Assembly: GCA_021186555.1 (NCBI GenBank)
Contig: JAJKFL010000004.1
Span: 7,926,001-7,990,000 of the forward strand
Reading direction: 5' to 3'
DNA: 64,000 bases
DNA from: Reticulitermes speratus
Taxonomy: Eukaryota; Arthropoda; Insecta; Blattodea; Rhinotermitidae
A model generated the notes under the pieces. It had not been told where the DNA came from. It did no database searches and saw only the letters and a list, made by a program, of their open reading frames with translations. A program made the position numbers and the translations under genes. Positions 54,800-64,000 of this stretch are shown piece after piece. Numbering within the stretch: the stretch's first letter is position 1; each line of letters opens with the position of its first letter.

Positions 54800-55620
54800 T
54801 GTTGTAATACACACTGTAGGTTTCTCCATATATAGCAACGGATATACAATCGAGATATCGTAAGCGACGAGGATTACAGTTGATGGCTTTTAAGTATCGA
54901 TACTCGACGTTTACAGTCGGTCATGCCCTATGTTCCGTGCTCAACTCTTTCGCCGAACTCGAACCTCTCAGAGAACACAGTCTTTCAAGACAGAGGAGAG
55001 AGAGAGAAAGAGAGAGAGGCAGACAGAGACGTAAGAAATGGTAAAACAGTGAGGAAACGGGAGAAACAACAAGGGGGAATTGTGAGCCACTAGGTGGGAG
55101 AAGATCACCGAGAATTCCCAGGGTTCTGTTGTTTATCCTGTAGGAGAAGTATGATAATAAAGGCGATAACATGGTGAAAATTAATGCTTGAAGAGAGGGT
55201 AGCGGAAATTTGATTTAATGGTTAGCTAAAATGCGTAAGTTGGAAAACAAATGTGGTGGAATTTGAAGGGTGTTACTTCTGATGTATGTAAATCAGGATA
55301 TAGTTTGTCTCCATCATAAGAACTGTTTCTTCGACCTTAGCTCGTGTCACACAGAGAACCAAGTCTGTCTTAATTATGAAAATCAATTATGGCGACGGAT
55401 CATAATCGAATGTGAGTCTTCATGCAAAGTGTCTGCTTTTTCTTGTCAGATTTTAATCGAAATCGAAATATGTCTACGGATTGTAGGAACAATCCGAAAT
55501 GTATGTTTTCACGAAAATCCATCACTGGGAATCTCCCTGTTGTTTGCCGAAAGACAGGCCGACATTCGTGACGAATGTTATGGTGGATTTTCACCCATGT
55601 TTAGGGAAGACGCGTAAAAT
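54800..55620 (+). repeat. dispersed repeat, longer relative of 50925-51304
   Basis: TACAATCGAGATATCG, GTGCTCAACTCTTTCGCC, AACTGTTTCTTCGACCTTAG, GTCTTAATTATGAAAATC and AAAGTGTCTGCTTTTTC match 50925-51304. A GA-rich segment (54985-55020) and about 300 extra bp lie in the middle. The end (55425-55620) shares CTACGGATTG and TTTTCACGAAAATCCATC with 41505-41725 and 37040-37325, linking these repeats. Family unknown. Confidence 0.6.
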
Positions 55621-56713
55621 CGGAAAAGACATTTAGTACTGCCCAAATATTCATGGCTGTCATGCGAATTCTGACTCGGAACATAATACGTTACAGGCCT
55701 TAAATTTTTTTTATGAAAACATTTAAAGAATACAGTCTCTTTAAGATAATTGTCACAGCGTTTGATTAAATTGGATGTCACCGATTACTCCTGGGATTTT
55801 CATCTGTCCCTCGAACGAGACTTTGTACAGCCTTCCTAATGGACGTGACATTTTCATATTATATCGTATATTCACGTTCAATATAGTCGGTATATAGGCC
55901 TTACCGCTTTTTCCTTCTTATCTCAGTTTGCGGGTTTCTTCTCTTACGTTCAAAGTGGTTCACAGGCGCCATTTTCTCTACACAACTTATATCCGTATTT
56001 CGGATAACGTTCCTTTTGCAATGAGTTGATTCCAGAACTGTCAAAGGTTCAGAAAATATCAAGGAAGTCGCTACAGGCATAAGATGGAAATTTTAAAGAA
56101 TCTGAAATATAAGGAAGCAGTGAAGTGTGTACTGAAAGTTTTAGAATTCCAAGCGTTGTGGGGGGAATTGTGTTTGTTGCTGTGCTTTATGGCGCGTGGG
56201 TTTTCAGAAAAATACGCTTCGTCTACGCTCATCGTGTGTGGTATAAAGAAAAAAAAACGAATAAGAAAGCTGTGGTTTAGGATGTGCGAGAGAAAGACGA
56301 CTAAAAGTATATGAATAGATGGCAGTGAGACTAGAGATCGGAGTTAAAATATGGTAGGCAGGAAGGACTCGGGGAGGAGGGTAGAAAAATAGGGGGAAAA
56401 ACAGATTTTTTCTTTTAAAGGGAGAAAAGAAAAAATAAATGTGGATACATCCCACAAAGGATAAGGAAATGGAGAAGGTGGGATGAGGTGTTGATATATG
56501 GCAAGCTGATCCAAAATATGTAGCTCTTTTTCAGGACTCCAGACGTGACATAACCTCACTCGACTCAACGTAATAGTTTTGTATGTCTATTTTAGGAGGA
56601 TTTAAAATGAAAGACAAAAGGAAAAGGCTTGCCCTGAATTTCTACTGCCATCTGCTTGGAGACAGGAATATACTTTCGAAAATAAATTCTTTGTGGTGAA
56701 ACTGAGATTGATG
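55621..56713. other. no recognised gene
   Basis: Unclassified. A purine-rich stretch (56360-56480) produces long minus-strand pyrimidine-coded open frames without domain. Confidence 0.4.
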
Positions 56714-56815
56714 AGATCTGCGCAGCGTCGAGTTGTAATCCTTTACCGACGTTTCGGGACAACGTATTGGTCCCACCTTAAGGGCCAAGAATTTCAAGAA
56801 GAAAAGGAATTTGAC
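56714..56815 (+). mobile_element. family A element, left arm only
   Basis: AGATCTGCGCAGCGTCGAG, TTTACCGACGTTTCGGGAC and AAGAATTTCAAGAAGAAAAGG match the left arm and spacer of 22612-22860; the right arm is missing. Confidence 0.75.
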
Positions 56816-56944
56816 TTAATTTGACTGAAATTTGATTTTGGGTTTATTTAGCGAAGTTCGGTGCAGGATCTTCTGTCTTCCAGTTTGCTATCCAAAAATA
56901 CAAAGATTAAGATATACAGAACTATAATTGTTTCTGTTGTTTTT

Positions 56945-57455
56945 TTATGGGTGTGAAACTTGGTCTCTCACATTGAGGGAGGAACATAGGCTGAGGGTGT
57001 TCGAGAATATGGTGCTGAGGAGGATATTTGGGCCTAAGAGGGACGAGGTAACAGGGGAGTAGAGAAGACTACATAACGAGGAACTTAATGATCTGTACTC
57101 ATCACCAAATATTATTCGGGTGATCATATCGAGAAGAATGAGGCGGGCGGGGCATGTAGCATGTATGGGTGAGGGGAGAGGTTCATACAGGGTTTTGGTG
57201 GGGAGACCTGAGGGAAGGAGACCACTTGGAAGACCCAGGCGTAAATGGGAGGATAATATTAAAATGGATCTTCAAGAAGTGGGATGGGGAGGCATGGACT
57301 GGATTGATATGGCTCAGGATAGGGACAGGTGGCGGGCTCTTGTGAGTGCGGTAATGAACCTTTGGGTTCCATAAAACGCGGGTAATTTCTTGACTAGCTG
57401 ACGACCTGTTAGCTTCTCAAGAAGGACTCTGCTCCATGGAGTTAGTTAGTTAGCG
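56945..57455 (+). mobile_element. RTE-like non-LTR retrotransposon 3' end, best copy
   Basis: Starts within [13 protein letters not shown] and runs through ENMVLRRIF to one in-frame stop at about 57058-57060 (TAG). It continues with [43 protein letters not shown] and [10 protein letters not shown], ending MNLWVP and stop at 57372-57374. The 3' UTR CTTGACTAGCTGACGACC, CTTCTCAAGAAGG ends in (GTTA)n at 57440-57452. Reverse transcriptase and endonuclease domains are missing by 5' truncation. Confidence 0.85.
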
Positions 57456-58808
57456 AAGTTGTCTACACTGCTTCTGTTGTGTTCTGTCGATTGGTTCAAT
57501 GATTTAGGACTGATGACTCTGCAATGATAGGAAGAACACGTTTGTTGTCTCTTTCAGGCTATTTTCACAAGAAATAAACATCAGACAAGTTGGCCGTCCT
57601 CTGACCACATGTATGCAGTGCAGTACAGCTGACAGCGTCATTTGTTTCTGCAATTCGGAAGAACTATAGCTAGTTGCAGATAGACGAAACACGTTTATTT
57701 ACATCTTATGACGAACATGGCGGCCCATTGTGTTTGTATCCTATTTCTTATTCGGAAGTTCTTCTGCGCAAGTCTCTGCATTGAGGCAGGTAATCTTCTC
57801 TGCTTTTTCGTGGTATTCCTTAGTTTTTCCAAGCAACTGACGATATAATAACTTACACTAGGCCACGATCATTTCCTTCTTCATCTTTTCCAATTCGTTA
57901 TTTACCATCGTCTTACCATTCGACTGTATATAGCTTGAGCTGCAGACGGCATAGATTAAAATAACTAGTATTTTATTACATTTTTTTCTCTCTTTATACA
58001 CAGAATATTTTGATCATGATGTTTCTGATCTCATGTTTATAGACATTGGAATTCTGCAGTTGATGCAGCGACTTTTTATGTACCTTATGTCGCACTCTTT
58101 ATGTGTGTATGGGTTACTGAGTGAGAGAAAGATTGATACCTTGTTTACCATGGCGAGTAGAGTTTCGGGTTGTATGTTCACCGTAAGATACGCGCTTATG
58201 ACAAACTTGTTTTGTTAATTCAGACTGATGACTTTGAAGTATGGGCTGAGGCTGAAGAAAAAGTTGAGCATCAAACATTTAACATAACGTAAAAAACAGA
58301 TGGCAGTACCAGGATAGGTGAGATTAACGGGTGATTTATTGTAAGAATCGTGAAAGGAGAGATGACAGATCTCGTCGAATGACGTATAACGGTCACGTGG
58401 CAACACGTGGCAAACCGTCTCATAATTGTTGTTGGCACATCATGTCTCAAGAGGTTATACGCCACCTTCTTTGAGAATGTTGCTGGTCAGTCCCAGAGCA
58501 GTCCTTGAAAGATTTGTAGTGCAAATTGAGTCTGCTTTTCATTACTATTTTGCTATCGTCTGCTTTTAGTCGGTGCTCCTTACACGCCTACCGTTTTTAT
58601 AAAACTTCACCACGTAAACAGCCATTATGAAATTTCCATTATCTCTAAACACATAGGTTTGTAGTAGAAACAGGGTCGTTAAATAGCATAGGAATCAGCC
58701 ATTTATAGTTTTAAATTTGTTGTGACATTTGAAAACATACGAGGGGAAGGTGAAATCAGGATGGTAGTCTGTATGTCCTTCTTTCCTGTCTATTCAGTGG
58801 TTGGTAAG

Positions 58809-58811
<3 letters not shown>
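57456..58811. other. no recognised gene
   Basis: Unclassified AT-rich DNA. Confidence 0.4.

Positions 58812-58844
<33 letters not shown>
58812..58844. repeat. (TA)n microsatellite at transposon edge
   Basis: Uninterrupted TA ending directly at the CAGGGC terminus of the element at 58845. Confidence 0.95.
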
Positions 58845-58847
<3 letters not shown>

Positions 58848-59430
58848 GGCATACACAAAAGAATGGTGCGGTTTCAAAAGTGAATAAAAAATTTATTTCT
58901 CACCTTACACGGGCACAGCATACACCGTCAGCGGCGGCAACTGTCCAAGTTTCTCATTTGGTAATTAAAATCCTTCAATGTGTGCACCCTGGGTCACACG
59001 ACACACATCCACACGGTAATCAAGCTCATCCCAGACCCGGTGTAGCATGTCCGCTGTAATGGCCTGCGGTGCATGCGTTATCCGATCACGAATTTCATGG
59101 ATGGACGTGGGCAATGGTGGTACATAAACGCTGTCTTTAACGAACCCCCAAAGAAAGAAATCGCACGGTGTAAGATCTGGCGAACGGGGTGGCCAAGGGA
59201 GAAGGTTCTTGTCTCCATTTGCAGCAGCACGTCCGATCCAGCGCTGTGGAAGAACACGATTGAGAAACTGGCCCCGCGGCCACGCAGTAAGCATGAGAAG
59301 CGAACTGCTGGTAGCGCATGAGAAACTTGGACAGTTGCCGCCGCTGACGGTGTACGTTGTGCCCGTGTAATATGAGACATAAATTTGTTATTCACTTTTG
59401 AAACCACACCATTCTTTTGTGTATGCCCTG
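58845..59430. mobile_element. Tc1/mariner-type miniature element, 112-bp inverted repeats
   Basis: A 586-bp unit starting CAGGGCATACACAAAAGAAT and ending with its complement, flanked by TA on both sides. Arms 58845-58956 and 59319-59430 are about 90 percent complementary and include CGTCAGCGGCGGCAACTGTC. The interior holds the C-terminal third of a transposase (58965-59294). It is probably mobilised in trans by a full-length relative. Confidence 0.9.
58965..59294 (-). pseudogene. mariner-superfamily transposase, C-terminal third
   Basis: A 109-residue open frame: NRVLPQRWIG, WPPRSPDLTPCDFFLWG, DSVYVPPLPTS, ITADMLHRVWDELDYRVD and GAHIEGF before the stop. The PPRSPDL-P-DFFLWG motif carries the third catalytic acidic residue (D) of the DDE triad, as in the insect IS630/mariner class. 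Both upstream aspartates and the DNA-binding domain are gone. The open frame is unbroken, which suggests a rather young deletion copy. Confidence 0.85.
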
Positions 59431-59598
59431 TATAATGCAAGAAGCGATCAAGAGATCAGTGTTTTGTTTCTAGGTAACCATATGTGGCTTAATGCTATGA
59501 CGATCAGTTTGGTATTTACACCACTTATTGCTATGTTTTATCACAATTTTAATAGCAATAAAATCTTATGTCACAATTTTGTTCTAGAATCTGTCTTT

Positions 59599-59655
59599 TT
59601 TTTGTGATGAAGGACTCCGCAGCAGATGCTACAGGCGCACCGCAGCCTTGAGGCT
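59599..59655 (-). mobile_element. SINE-D tail fragment
   Basis: GAAGGACTCCGCAGCAGATG and CGCACCGCAG match GAAGGACCCCGCAGCAGAAA and CGTACCGCAG in 31262-31427. Confidence 0.6.
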
Positions 59656-59756
59656 TACTGAGCAAAGAATCTCTGTTACGTAAAGTAAGAGTGTATGATT
59701 CAGTTATATTTTTTTCAGTATAGAAATTTTAATGTCATGTTAAGGGGTTAAATTGG

Positions 59757-59830
59757 ACTGAAGTCTTCTGGGATATGACGCAGCGTCAATTGGTAAGTAG
59801 TGCCGACGTTTCGGAAGATATTCGGGCTTT
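59757..59830 (+). mobile_element. family A element, left-arm fragment
   Basis: GTCTTCTGGGATATGACGC, CAGCGTCAATTGG and TGCCGACGTTTCGGAAG match the left arm; the loop and right arm are absent. Confidence 0.6.
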
Positions 59831-60879
59831 ATATTCCAGAAAATTTGAACTTTTATCAGTGCCACTTGCGTTAAATTGACAGGTTATTTCGCGTATTGTT
59901 TTTGAAGTTTGCTAAAGATTGGTGTAGAAACTTAATCTTCTGTGGGTTTGTGTATACGTAGAACTACTAAATGCGCGTAGGATGTGAAAAGTAAACATTT
60001 TCGCTGTATTAGTAGAATTACATCAGAAAAAACCCGGACGATGAAAGGGTTGTTTATACAGTATTAGGGTTACAGTTCCCCATTCATGGCTAGCCTGCAT
60101 AAACATCGCCCTACATTTATGCTACAAAGAGATGTTGTATTGTGGGAAGTAAAGCCACAGCCCTATCGTGCTTTGACATTGCAAACTCTTTCGTATATCC
60201 TGTTTGGTTTCGATCCGTTTCAGTAAGGCCCCTTATCGTAGACTTAGTATGGAAAGATATGGGATGACAGAAGGAAAGACGAATGGAATATGAAATCTCA
60301 ATCATAGCAGTGTCACTCCCGGCATGATGCGTGTCTTCAGAGAAACCGAAGATATGTGATCCTGCCACGTAAGTGGGTGCTTCAAAATTGAGTATCTTTT
60401 CAGAGCCATATGGAGCCCCTGCGTACTTTCTAGTTTAAGGTATTTGGTGTAATCTACCTTCCTGTATATTACGTCGCTATATCAACTGCATAACCTAGAC
60501 ACCCCATAGTCATGTACGAAAAGGCGATCTGTAATAAGGAATATGAAAGAATTAGAACAGAAGAGGGTGTGGCATAGTTGAGGATATGAGCATAACACAG
60601 CGGACGTGCGTGCAGGAGACGAGTTAGGAAATTCACTCGTAGTTTAATATTTCTGGTCATTTGGGGCTGTTGTTTTATTGTAATTTTTAAGTACTGACTT
60701 TTGATATTCGTCACCAATCGCGTAACAACAGCAATGCCGAATCAAAAACAGACAATTATGGTTATTTTAGACGTCTTCGCACGTTTTACGCAAAAACCAC
60801 GTCACAGAAAAAGACACATTGGCTGCAAATAGATGACTGTGTGTGGCTACTTAACCCTGAACAAATATTAACTGTTTGA
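59831..60879. other. no recognised gene
   Basis: Unclassified; minus-strand open frames at 60117-60368 and 60469-60717 have no domain. Confidence 0.4.
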
Positions 60880-61328
60880 ATTTTACATTATATGTACCGT
60901 GCATTTGTCATACTTTTAATTCAAACCAACAAATGCACAAGAATTATTAACAAAGTATATTTGTAACCCCTACATACGTTTCGGCAATCAAGTTGCCATC
61001 CTCAGGGAGCGCATCAAATAATCACAAGTATCTATGGCATCCAGATGCACATACATTTGGCACTATAATGGAAGTACACATGCCGCTCACATATTAAAAT
61101 GAATAGATGCTTATAGTCATAAAACTAAACGTTAAGACTAAATAATACAATGTGTCTAAGTCAGTGATGCAAGCTGATACTTCATATAACACAGTAAAAG
61201 TTATTATATACAAATATTGTTACTTGATTCGACTTAGACGTTTAAATATATAAAAGTTCTTTAAAAAAAAGTTGTACTGGCTGTTGGCCATGTGTACAGT
61301 CATATAGTTGATCTACGTCGATCTCGTC
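60880..61328 (-). mobile_element. family B element, right boundary uncertain
   Basis: In complement it ends with ATGCACGGTACATATAATG followed by TAAAAT, like the 3' ends of 15396-15909 and 40020-40451. CAAACCAACAAATGCAC (about 60925) and the hammerhead-like motif 60966-61010 follow in the same order. I found no TSD; the other end may have been lost at the minisatellite. Confidence 0.65.
60966..61010 (-). ncRNA. hammerhead-like ribozyme motif
   Basis: On the minus strand: stem I GCTCC with GGGGT (two wobble pairs), CTGAGGA, extra T, stem II GGCAA/TTGCC with loop CTTGA, GAAA, stem III strand ACGTATGT and cleavage triplet GTA. ACGUAUGU can pair with itself using two G-U wobbles. Confidence 0.6.
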
Positions 61329-63945
61329 CTGTGGCTTGGGATGTTGTGCGTCCGGTGAAGTGTCATGTACTGTGGCTTGGGATGTTGTGTGTCCGGTGAA
61401 GTGTCGTGTACTGTGGCTTGAGATGTGTGTCCGGTGAAGTGTCGTGTACTGTGGCTTAGGATGTTGTGTGTCCGGTGAAGTGTCGTGTACTGTGGCTTGA
61501 GATGTGTGTCCGGTGAAGTGTCGTGTACTGTGGCTTAGGATGTTGTGTGTCCGGTGAAGTGTCGTGTACTGTGGCTTGAGATGTTGTGTGTCCGGTGAAG
61601 TGTCGTGTACTGTGGCTTGGGATGTTGTGTGTCCGGTGAAGTGTCGTGTACTGTGGCTTGAGATGTGTGTCCGGTGAAGTGTCGTGTACTGTGGCTTGGG
61701 ATGTTGTGTGTCCGGTGAAGTGTCTTGTACTGCGGCTTGAGATGTGTGTGCGGTGAAGTGTCGTGTACTGTGGCTTGGGATGTTGTGTGTCCGGTAAAGT
61801 GTCGTGTACTGTGGCTTGAGATGTTGTGTGTCCGATGAAGTGTCGTGTACTGTGGCTTGAGATGTTGTGTGTCCGGTGAAGTGTCGTGTACCGTGGCTTG
61901 AGAAGTGTGTCCGGTGAAGTGTCGTGTACTGTGGCTTGGGATGTTGTTTGTCCGGTGAAGTGTCTTGTTCTGCGGCTTGAGATGTGTGTCCGGTAAAGTG
62001 TCGTGTACTGTGGCTTGGGATGTTGTGTGTGTCCGGTAAAGTGTCGTGTACTGTGGCTTGAGATGTTGTGTGTCCGATGAAGTGTCGTGTACTGTGGCTT
62101 GGGATGTTGTGTGTCCGGTGAAGTGTCTTGTACTGCGGCTTGAGATGTGTGTCCGGTGAAGTGTCGTGTACTGTGGCTTGGGATGTTGTGTGTCCGGTAA
62201 AGTGTCGTGTACTGTGGCTTGAGATGTTGTGTGTCCGATGAAGTGTCGTGTACTGTGGCTTGAGATGTTGTGTGTCCGGTGAAGTGTCGTGTACCGTGGC
62301 TTGAGAAGTGTGTCCGGTGAAGTGTCGTGTACTGTGGCTTGGGATGTTGTTTGTCCGGTGAAGTGTCTTGTTCTGCGGCTTGAGATGTGTGTCCGGTAAA
62401 GTGTCGTGTACTGTGGCTTGGGATGTTGTGTGTCCGGTAAAGTGTCGTGTACTGTGGCTTGAGATGTTGTGTGTCCGATGAAGTGTCGTGTACTGTGGCT
62501 TAGGATGTTGTGTGTCCGGTGAAGTGTCGTGTACTGCGGCTTGAGATGTGTGTCCGGTGAAGTGTCGTGTACTGTGGCTTGGGATGTTGTGTGTCTGGTA
62601 AAGTGTCGTGTACTGTGGCTTGAGATGGGTGTCCGGTGATGTGTCGTGTACTGTGGCTTAGGATGTTGTGTGTCCGGTGAAGTGTCGTGTACTGTGGCTT
62701 GAGATGTTGTGTGTCCGGTGAAGTGTCGTGTACTGTGGCTTGAGATGTTGTGTGTCCGGTGAAGAGTCGTGTAGTGTGGCTTGGGATGTTGTGTGTACGG
62801 TGAAGTGTCGTGTACTGCGGCTTGAGATGTGTGTCCGATGAAGTGTCGTGTACTGTGGCTTGAGATGTGTGTCCGGTGAAGTGTCTTGTACTGTGGCTTG
62901 GGATGTTGTGTGTCCGGTGAAGTGTCGTGTACTGCGGCTTGAGATGTGTGTCCGGTGAAGTGTCGTGTACTGTGGCTTAGGATGTTGTGTGTCCGGTGAA
63001 GTGTCGTGTACTGTGGCTTGAGATGTTGTGTGTCCGGTGAAGAGTCGTGTAGTGTGGCTTAGGATGTTGTGTGTCCGGTGAAGTGTCGTGTACTGCGGCT
63101 TGAGATGTGTGTCCGATGAAGTGTCGTGTACTGTGGCTTGAAATGTGTGTCCGGTGAAGTGTCGTGTACTGTGGCTTGGGATGTTGTGTGTCCGGTGAAG
63201 TGTCGTGTACTGCGGCTTGAGATGTGTGTCCGGTGAAGTGTCGTGTACTGTGGCTTGGGATGTTGTGTGTCCGGTAAAGTGTCGTGTACTGTGGCTTGAG
63301 ATGTTGTGTGTCCGGTGAAGTGTCGTGTACTGTGGCTTGGGATGTTGTGTGTCCGGTGAAGTGTCGTGTACTTTGGCTTGGGATGTTGTGTGTTCGATGA
63401 AGTGTCGTGTACTGTGGCTTGGGATGTTGTATGTCCGGTGAAGTGTCGTGTACTGTGGCTTGGGATGTTGTGTGTCCGGTAAAGTGTCGTGTACTGTGGC
63501 TTGAGATGTTGTGTGTCCGGTGAAGTGTCGTGTACTGTGGCTTGGGATGTTGTGTGTCCGGTGAAGTGTCGTGTACTTTGGCTTGGGATGTTGTGTGTTC
63601 GATGAAGTGTCGTGTACTGTGGCTTGGGATGTTGTGTGTCCGGTGAAGTGTCGTGTACTGTGGCTTGGGATGTTGTGTGTCCGGTGAAGTGTCGTGTAGT
63701 GTGGCTTGGGATGTTGTGTGTCCGGTGAAGTGTCGTGTACTGTGGCTTGGGATGTTGTGTGTCCGGTGAAGTGTCGTGTACTTTGGCTTGGGATGTTGTG
63801 TGTTCGATGAAGTGTCGTGTACTGTGGCTTGGGATGTTGTGTGTTCCGGTGAAGTGTCGTGTATGTGGCTTGGGATGTTGTGTGTCCGGTGAAGTGTCGT
63901 GTACTGTGGCTTGGATGTTGTGTGTCCGGTGAAGTGTCGTGTACT
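61329..63945 (-). repeat. 38/41-bp minisatellite, about 65 units
   Basis: Two unit lengths alternate: 41 bp with GATGTTGTGTGTCCGG and 38 bp with GATGTGTGTCCGG. Rare variants mark higher-order blocks: ACCGTGGCTTGAGAAG at 61890 and 62293 (about 402 bp apart) and ACTTTGGCTTGGG at 63371, 63576 and 63781 (205 bp, five units). The 332-residue minus-strand frame (62977-63975) reads Thr/His/Ser-rich repeats only because no frame of the unit has a stop. The array ends near the window edge at 63945. Confidence 0.95.
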
Positions 63946-64000
63946 TGTGTTTGAGTTTATAGGATTTGTGTTCAAAGTGGCAAGGAGTCGAAATGTATTT

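Noticed and set aside
56945..57455. Host zinc-finger or endonuclease gene
   Set aside because: The GHVA-MG and GRPRRKWED pattern, in-frame stop, truncation and shared 3' tails show it is retrotransposon debris.
62977..63975. 332-residue Thr/His/Ser-rich open frame on minus
   Set aside because: Lies wholly in the 38/41-bp minisatellite; the unit has no stop in this direction, so the frame is a by-product.

Overview
This window is repeat-rich eukaryotic DNA with no convincing host gene. I read it as insect, because it holds tRNA-derived SINEs, an RTE-like retrotransposon 3' end, Tc1/mariner-superfamily transposase remnants and a pogo-like terminus of insect type. From memory the repeat sequences resemble cockroach or termite genomes (Blattodea), but I cannot confirm the species. 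No spliceable conserved protein is visible. The longest open frames lie in tandem repeats whose unit contains no stop in any frame. The region could be intergenic or a large intron.

Layout. 0-5 kb: an RTE-like fragment, a hairpin element, a pogo-like end, and SINEs of several families. 5.5-8.2 kb: a dimeric ~272-bp satellite and a ~34-bp minisatellite. 8.8-13.4 kb: scattered SINEs. 13.8-14.7 kb: a ~115-bp tandem array. 15.4-23 kb: a dense cluster of hairpin elements, mariner-type deletion derivatives and transposase fragments. 24-32 kb: SINEs, an RTE 3' tail beside an eroded simple repeat, and an element with two hammerhead-like motifs. 33-40 kb: an ~80-bp array, many SINEs, and an intact hammerhead-bearing element with a 13-bp target-site duplication (TSD). 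42.4-44 kb: a 62-bp satellite. 45-52 kb: SINEs (one with an internal duplication, one chimeric), a mariner derivative and a 21-bp array. 53.5-54.5 kb: a 30-bp array. 54.8-59.4 kb: a dispersed repeat, an RTE 3' end and a mariner-type miniature element with 112-bp inverted repeats inside a TA microsatellite. 60.9-64 kb: one more hammerhead-bearing element, then a 2.6-kb minisatellite of 38/41-bp units.

The most interesting content is a set of short non-coding elements (here family A and family B). Family B carries hammerhead-ribozyme-like cores with a strongly reduced stem III. The stem III strand is self-complementary in every copy, as expected for ribozymes that cleave as dimers. Individual members of both families sit between direct repeats of 8-13 bp, unlike the 2-bp TA duplications of the mariner elements here, which points to insertion by target-primed reverse transcription. 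Family A is mostly hairpins of the same design with a damaged core. Small hammerheads of this kind are known from Penelope-like retroelements and retrozymes, so the motif class is not new. The inverted-pair architecture, the ribozyme-less hairpin relatives and the damaged-core family are the parts I would check as possibly undescribed.

Family names (SINE-A to SINE-F, family A, family B, mariner-like) are labels made for this window, not database names.
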